A DNA stretch of 34,556 nt from an uncultured Saprospiraceae bacterium (lineage in GTDB: Bacteria > Bacteroidota > Bacteroidia > Chitinophagales > Saprospiraceae), in the NCBI GenBank assembly GCA_937959275.1, contig CALGLU010000076.1, positions 1-34,556 of the forward strand, given 5' to 3'. The notes under the pieces are model-generated. The model was not told where the DNA came from. It saw nothing but the letters and a program-made list of their open reading frames with translations, and did no database searches. This document shows, one piece after another, positions 34,301 to 34,556 of this stretch. The first letter of the stretch is position 1. Every line of letters starts with the position of its first letter. A program made the position numbers and the translations under genes.

Positions 34301-34556
34301 TGAAGGTAGCCATGATAGTGGCTGTGGCAAAGTAACCATTACAGCTGTTCGTATCGAAGATTGGAGAGAACCTATCAGAGATTGTCAAGAAAATATTGTT
34401 GGTTATGCACCAAAGACATGTGCACCACTGACAGCGGATATAGATTTAGGCGCGTCAGTCTTTAAAAACGATTGTGACGCCACAGGTGAAAACATTGGTC
34501 AGATCACAGTAGCAGGAGATCATGTTAAATTCTGTTGTGAAGATCTTGGACAAATT
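19392..34556 (+). CDS. Giant secreted repeat protein with 33 DUF11/DUF7507-like repeats (5' part, runs off window)
   Basis: The frame opens at ATG 19392 (in-frame stop at 19362-19364 upstream; second ATG at 19395) and stays open to the window edge: 5,055 codons, no terminus seen. The product starts with a signal-peptide-like segment (about residues 1-30, core CALSISFAILLSTTTLF). Residues about 33-516 are a unique region (NPNGIAGDPCNGATDVGD onward) resembling N-terminal parts of Saprospiria surface proteins. Residues 518 to about 4360 are 33 tandem Ig-like repeats of about 115 residues with consensus 'IDIVKTGVFQDENGDGIAQ', 'YTFVVTNTGNVTLTNVTVTD', 'DNTTFTGTYTLTQTDIDNG' and 'DPEDVPTPQ'. Residues about 4367-4463 are an SdrD/Cna-B-like domain (GDISGTVFDDIDNN). 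The remainder is Cys-containing and HYR-like (RTWNLIDWCTSD). A large cell-surface or extracellular adhesin is likely; a T9SS signal would lie beyond the window. Confidence 0.9.
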   Translation, partial: MMFLLNCHRTLACALSISFAILLSTTTLFSEGSVQLNPNGIAGDPCNGATDVGDLAMVRLYSINADFPQFAGFGSYGTTNSICFTIKDPKEIVYIALSGAATSGGTCNGGFDWRIVGPAGVAHGPFTLTNANANGNDFGPVMAGPDVFNASGYSTAGEYTFQPTVAGEYCIEIDNYISDAHLRNFDISVADCPGAAGNIIDGRLFSQNWAIRTPCVSTIIGCNEDPNVTSLFAGFQPFQNPFDGKIYVLTSDNFVQEVDFGGGSAFGEGFRGLTFSLSFNLTGPGNTGVVLDDRQSKDGSNQTFANPDLFDVYLNPPDPTCYEEGMCGEISFGPILNCAEPLCIAYEVTQPGLIELFLDIDGDGIFTPNSMDVFLAERIVEGDDLTGCIPWDGEDGMGNIVDLGVDYDIFGRYSQGETHFMMYDVENNNPGWEVNIVDPPCANPDFNMYWDDALLDPADNDSGFPAQPLVSLTGTSQPTHIWEDQEDASALGYGESNTINTWFFSNINQIIAVSSCLPMIDIVKTGTFEDESGDGLAQPGETISYVFVVTNAGNTDLEEITVTDPLVTVMGAGPINLLVGEMDNTTFTGSYTLTQTDIDNMMFDNVAMVQGSDPNDGTIVMDTDPDSVMLPQSSSIMLTKTANTAGLQTPPQPGDIITYMFEVCNTGNTTLINVSVTDPLVTVMGAPIASLAPGACDMVTYTGTYAISSDDIAAEMVMNTAMTVGTDPKANMVSDTDDENVPLVLAPMIMLTKTANAANVNDPAVVGDIITYTFELCNTGNVDLSMVTVTDPIVTVSGGPIPLLVAGTCDNTTFTAMYTVMQSDIDDEGVMNVATTTGTDPNGDPVMDTDDEDVPLVANPLIEIIKSGVFNDENGDGLAQLGETISYIFTVSNSGNVTLTNVMVTDPLVTISGGPIPVLLPGVMDMTTFTGTYTLTQQDVDDGMVDNTATTTGTDPNGMPVTDDDPETTNYLQSPEIMITKSGAFDDQNGDGLAQVGETITYSFTVVNTGNVTLTNVTVTDPVVTVSGGPIPVLIPMQSDNMTFTGSYSLTQDDIDNGMVANVATTTGTDPDGMMVMDDDPEDVMLPLMPAIDLVKEGVFDDQNGDGIAQVGETITYTFTVMNTGNVTLTNVTVTDPIVTVSGGPIATLGVGATDNTTFTGSFTLTQTDIDNGMVANVATAMGDDPNGMPVMDDDPEDVPTPQSPAIDLMKTGVFQDENADGIAQVGETIAYTFVVENTGNVTLTNVVVTDPLVTVMGGPIPSLGVGVIDNTTFTGIYTLTQADIDNGMVANVATTSGNDPNGMPVMDDDPEDVQTPQDPAIEIVKTGVFQDENGDGDAQVGESIAYTFVVTNIGNVTLTNVTLTDPIVSVSGIPISLAVGASDNMTFTGVYILTQTDIDNGNVANVATTMGTDPSGMPVTDDDPEDVPVPQEPAIELVKTGVFQDENGDGIAQVGETISYSFSVQNTGNVTLTNVTLTDPLVTVTGGPIPTLPVGAIDNTSFTGTYSLTQVDINNGNVENVATTMGTDPNGDPVTDDDPDDVPVPQMPMIDIIKNGIFNDENGDGLAQPGETITYMFTVENTGNVTLTGVTVTDPLVTVNGGPIILMPGEIDNTTFTGVFTLTQTEVDAGMVLNLATTTGDDPNGDPVVDTDPEDTPYTQQPEIMLTKTGVFQDENGDGVAMVGETISYTFIVTNTGNVTLTNVTVTDPIVTISGGPIASFAPGATDNTTFTGVYTLTQTDIDNGNVANVATTQGMDPDGMTVMDDDPEDVPTPQDPEIEIIKTGVFQDENGDGVAMVGETIAYTFVVSNAGNVTLTNVTVTDPIVTIIGGPLPSLPVGAVDNSTFTGTYTLTQTDIDNGNVANVATTSGTDPNGDPTTDDDPEDVPTPQDPAIDLVKTGVFQDENGDGISQVGETIAYTFVVTNTGNVTLTNVTITDPIVTVVGGPILTLGVGQIDNATFSGTYTLTQTDIDNGNVANIATASGMDPNGDPTTDDDPEDVPTPQNPAIDIVKNGIFQDENGDGLAQPGETISYIFIVTNTGNVTLTGVTVTDPLVTVTGGPITLVPGQVDNSTFVGTYTLSQTDVDDASVMNVATTTGTDPNGMPVMDDDPEDTQYTQEPEIMLIKTGVFQDEDGNGAAQVGETIAYTFSVINTGNVTLTNVTVTDPLVTIIGGPIASLAPGITDNTTFTGVYTLTQDDVDNGNVANVATTSGNDPNGDPVMDDDPEDVMVPQDPAIQLTKNGVFQDEDGDGAAQVGETIAYTFSVVNLGNVTLTDVTITDPIVTIIGGPILSLPVGATDNTTFTGTYTLTQDDIDNGEVLNLAVVSGDDPSGDPVTDDDPEDVPTPQDPAIDLVKSGVFQDENGDGAAQVGETIAYTFSVSNTGNVTLTNVTVSDPIVTVIGGPIPTLVVGQIDNTTFTGTYILTQFDIDAGEVENLATTSGDDPTGTPVTDDDPETSDVPQMPSIDIVKNGVFNDENGDGIAQVGETLSYSFLITNTGNVTLTNVTVMDPLITVMGGPITLAPGQMDNITFSGTYSLTQMDVDAGSVMNTATTSGDDPNGDPVMDEDPEETPFTQSPEISIVKTGVFQDENGDGAAQVGETISYMFTVSNTGNTTLTNVTVTDPLVTVVGGPIPVLAPGTSDNTTFTGTYILTQDDVDNGSVANVATTSGMDPNGDPVTDDDPEDVTTPQDPSIDLVKSGVFQDENGDGIAQVGETIAYTFIVSNTGNVSITNVTITDPIVTVMGGPIAVLPVDAVDNTTFTGVYILTQMDIDNGGVANVATVNGEDPNGDPVDDTDPEDIPTPQAPSIDLVKSGTFTDENGDGISQVGETITYAFTVSNTGNVTLTNVTVTDPIVTINGGPIPTLAVGAVDNSTFTGVYVLTQADIDNGGVMNVAVTTGEDPNGDPTQDDDDEDIPTPLEPGIEILKNGFFNDENGDGVAQPGETLSYIFSVTNTGNVTLTNVIVTDPLITVAGAAIAVLPVGATDNMTFTGTYILTQQDVDNASVMNTATVAGTDPSGDPVTDDDPEDTPYIQDPEILLMKSGSFSDENGDGIAQVGETISYTFSVTNTGNVTLTDVTVTDPIVTISGGPIPILLVGQTDNTTFTGSFVLTQADINNGNVPNTAVTSGMDPNGDPVTDDDVEDELIPQMPGIDIIKSGTFEDENGDGIAQVGETISYVFVVENIGNVDLTNVTVTDPIVTVIGGPIALLAPGTIDNTTFTGSYILTQADIDIGGVTNVATASGDDPDGNPTTDNDPEETPTPQEPGIEIVKTGVFQDENGDGLPQVGESIAYTFVVTNTGNVTLSNIAVADPLVSVMGGPLATLAVGATDNTTFSGVYVLVQSDINNGEVLNTATVTSEDPNGTPVNDDDMEETPVEGAPGIDIVKTGIFQDENGDGIPQVGESIAYTFVVSNTGNVTLTNILVTDPLVTVAGGPILILEPGESDIATYTGSYILTQIDVNNGEVLNTATVTGQDPDGNTLTDNDDEQTPYDLNPDISLLKSGTLVDDNGDGIIQAGETITYLFTVINTGNVTLTNVTVTDPLVTVSGGPIPVFNPGDIDNTSFTGIYVLTQADIDAGMFENTAITSGEDPNGDPVTDISDDPQNPEDVDPDGDGDPDDPTIVLVPPMPAIEIVKEGILNDQNGDGIPQVGETITYSFVITNTGNVTLTQIVVNDPLVTVSGGPIASLAPGQSDNATFSGTYTLTQADVNNGEVLNTATVTGTDPSGNPTTDDDGEDIPVIAEPGIDIVKTGVFQDENGDGLPQVGESIAYTFVVTNTGNVTLSNIAVADPLVTVMGGPLATLAVGAVDNTTFTGSYILMQSDINNGAVLNTATVSAEDPNGGPVNDDDMEETPVIGEPGISLIKTGVFQDENGDGLPQVGESISYTFAVTNTGNVTLTNVVVTDPIVTVSGGPIAILEPGVTDVTTFSGVYILTLTDINNGEVLNTATVTGEDPNGGTLTDNDDDQTPYDLNPEISLLKSGTLMDSNGDGIIQAGETITYVFTVINTGNVTLTNVTVTDPLVTVSGGPIPVFNPGDVDNTTFTGMYVITQADIDAGMVENTAITSGEDPNGDPVTDISDDPQNPTDVDQDGDGDPDDPTIVLVPPMPAIEIVKEGTLNDENGDGIAQVGESISYSFVITNTGNVTLTQIVVNDPLVTVSGGPITSLAPGQSDNTTFSGSYTLTQADIDNGEVLNTASVTGTDPSGNPTTNTDMDDIPVPTIPCIELIKTSSLDLGANEMADVGDIITYTYTVTNCGNVTLMNVNISEEDIMFTGAGPLPVPSAVVPSTLAPGDTGIATSTYAITQADIDATGINNQALATGTPPSGDDVMDLSDTGNPNDPNETGGDDDPTYTPILLPPGDISGTVFDDIDNNSTGDNPLPDVTITLIDSNGDTLVTVTDENGFYSFTDVVPGPFTIIEEDPEGYFSVTDSDGGDPNVIMGVLDPGEDKTDQDFVDGICDELVCNNDLQISLNVACELVLTPDMLLEAPAPGLYDIMLYDEHGDYIRDDTLTAAEAGMEILYQISCLDNSCWGHIIVETNIIPQLDSPCACTEDGIIPDECKLLCGIVENVPTALITVEEATAAFGECGPDLLGEIKVTETVTGDICDEGGEIVELIYTGKVIRHGTVETVEILCQRYSTIKLEVDNNSFDFPRSVVLDCDYLDHIVVPEGEDPIIYILGEPASILASTGSGSLSYPTFTPNAVDGFDFANYTVPQVVTLFDTTLVEIDQVLRDTMVKEIVGGEEIWVLKTVVDKIYEEQITESLDTIGVMDAVIPIVDRLCNVLSGYSDVEFDACGQGKKILRTWNLIDWCTSDVTITGNQTIEIIDVTPPQIVELIDGEYVEITSLSDLSASIEPWACTGKLRLPDLKILDNCDLEPTVIWDTDEGRVENGYLVDLWLNQSPITVTGSVVDDCNNVSQVSFNVIVVDDVPPVPVCETSLQVSLTGSSDNFGIAKVYAADLDEGSHDSGCGKVTITAVRIEDWREPIRDCQENIVGYAPKTCAPLTADIDLGASVFKNDCDATGENIGQITVAGDHVKFCCEDLGQI
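20943..32490 (+). repeat. Coding tandem array of 33 repeats, about 345 bp each
   Basis: Repeat starts (first base of the codon before the 'xI-x-[IL]-x-K' strand, approximate to a few bases) run 20943, 21289, 21631, 21969, 22314, 22657, 23002, 23347, 23690, 24034, 24378 and so on to 32074. Units are 339-349 bp, except two longer units of about 400 bp starting at 29892 and 31329. All are in one frame. Protein similarity between units is high, but DNA similarity is much lower because synonymous positions differ. Confidence 0.9.
24034..32490 (+). repeat. Higher-order repeat: six blocks of four DUF11 units
   Basis: A distinctive junction 'T-P-Y-x-Q/L-x-PEI' recurs at every fourth repeat, at codons beginning 24378, 25755, 27132, 28512, 29892 and 31329. 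Spacings are 1377, 1377, 1380, 1380 and 1437 bp, all multiples of three. The repeat just before each junction shares its own markers: KNG-[IVF]-F-[NQ]-DENGDG at its start in the first four blocks, and 'SVMN' or 'EVLN' near its end in most. The last block ends where the array ends. Confidence 0.8.
32491..32781 (+). other. SdrD/Cna-B-like domain in the giant protein
   Basis: Encodes GDISGTVFDDIDNNSTGDNP, 'LPDVTITLIDSNGDTLVTV', 'TDENGFYSFTDVVPGPFTI' and 'DPNVIMGVLDPGEDKTDQDF'. This is the usual SdrD B-like/prealbumin-type beta-sandwich seen in surface stalks. It occurs once here, at the boundary between the repeat array and the C-terminal Cys-containing region. Confidence 0.75.

Overview
The window looks like a chromosomal segment of a Bacteroidota bacterium, most likely a member of the Saprospiria. 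The evidence is a type IX secretion (T9SS) C-terminal sorting domain on the CotH-like protein, two promoter candidates matching the Bacteroidota -7 element TAnnTTTG, starts without obvious Shine-Dalgarno sequences, a large LptD homologue divergent from an N-acetylmuramoyl-L-alanine amidase, and a giant secreted repeat protein of the kind found in Lewinella/Haliscomenobacter relatives. The taxonomic call is inference from gene content.

Layout. Positions 1-140 look like the end of an IS66-type insertion sequence, with the first 24 codons of its tnpA-like gene on the minus strand, sitting 20 bp before a GNAT acetyltransferase (161-700). Then come minus-strand genes: a caspase-like peptidase with a membrane anchor and a C-terminal crystallin-like domain (901-2433), a membrane protein with a DUF2914-like C-terminus (2454-3353), a tight trio of DUF1801 protein, DUF4212 small subunit and Na+/solute symporter (5903 down to 3468), a secreted CotH-like protein (6147-8318), a secreted cyclophilin (8789-9436) and PgsA (9817-10401). 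The gap 8319-8788 holds a cluster of short palindromic elements. typA/bipA (10559-12370, plus) converges on a DPP IV-type peptidase (12409-14667, minus), with a strong bidirectional terminator between them. lptD (14771-17587, minus) is divergent from the amidase (17653-19113, plus).

The right-hand 44% of the window is one open reading frame on the plus strand, from ATG 19392 to the window edge (5,055 codons, no stop reached). It encodes a giant exported protein: signal peptide, about 485-residue N-terminal region, 33 tandem DUF11/DUF7507-like Ig-fold repeats of about 115 residues, one SdrD/Cna-B-like domain, then a Cys-containing HYR-like region that runs off the edge. The array has a hidden four-repeat higher-order period (about 1,380 bp), an EF-hand-like calcium loop in 30 of 33 repeats, and an upstream set of interleaved inverted repeats that could fold as a pseudoknotted leader. 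These are the most noteworthy features.

Functionally the window is dominated by envelope and surface biology: LPS export (LptD), peptidoglycan remodelling (amidase), phospholipid synthesis (PgsA), periplasmic folding and peptide turnover (cyclophilin, DPP IV), and two secreted proteins (the CotH-like protein and the giant protein). The caspase/DUF2914-like pair is a possible stress or defence module.
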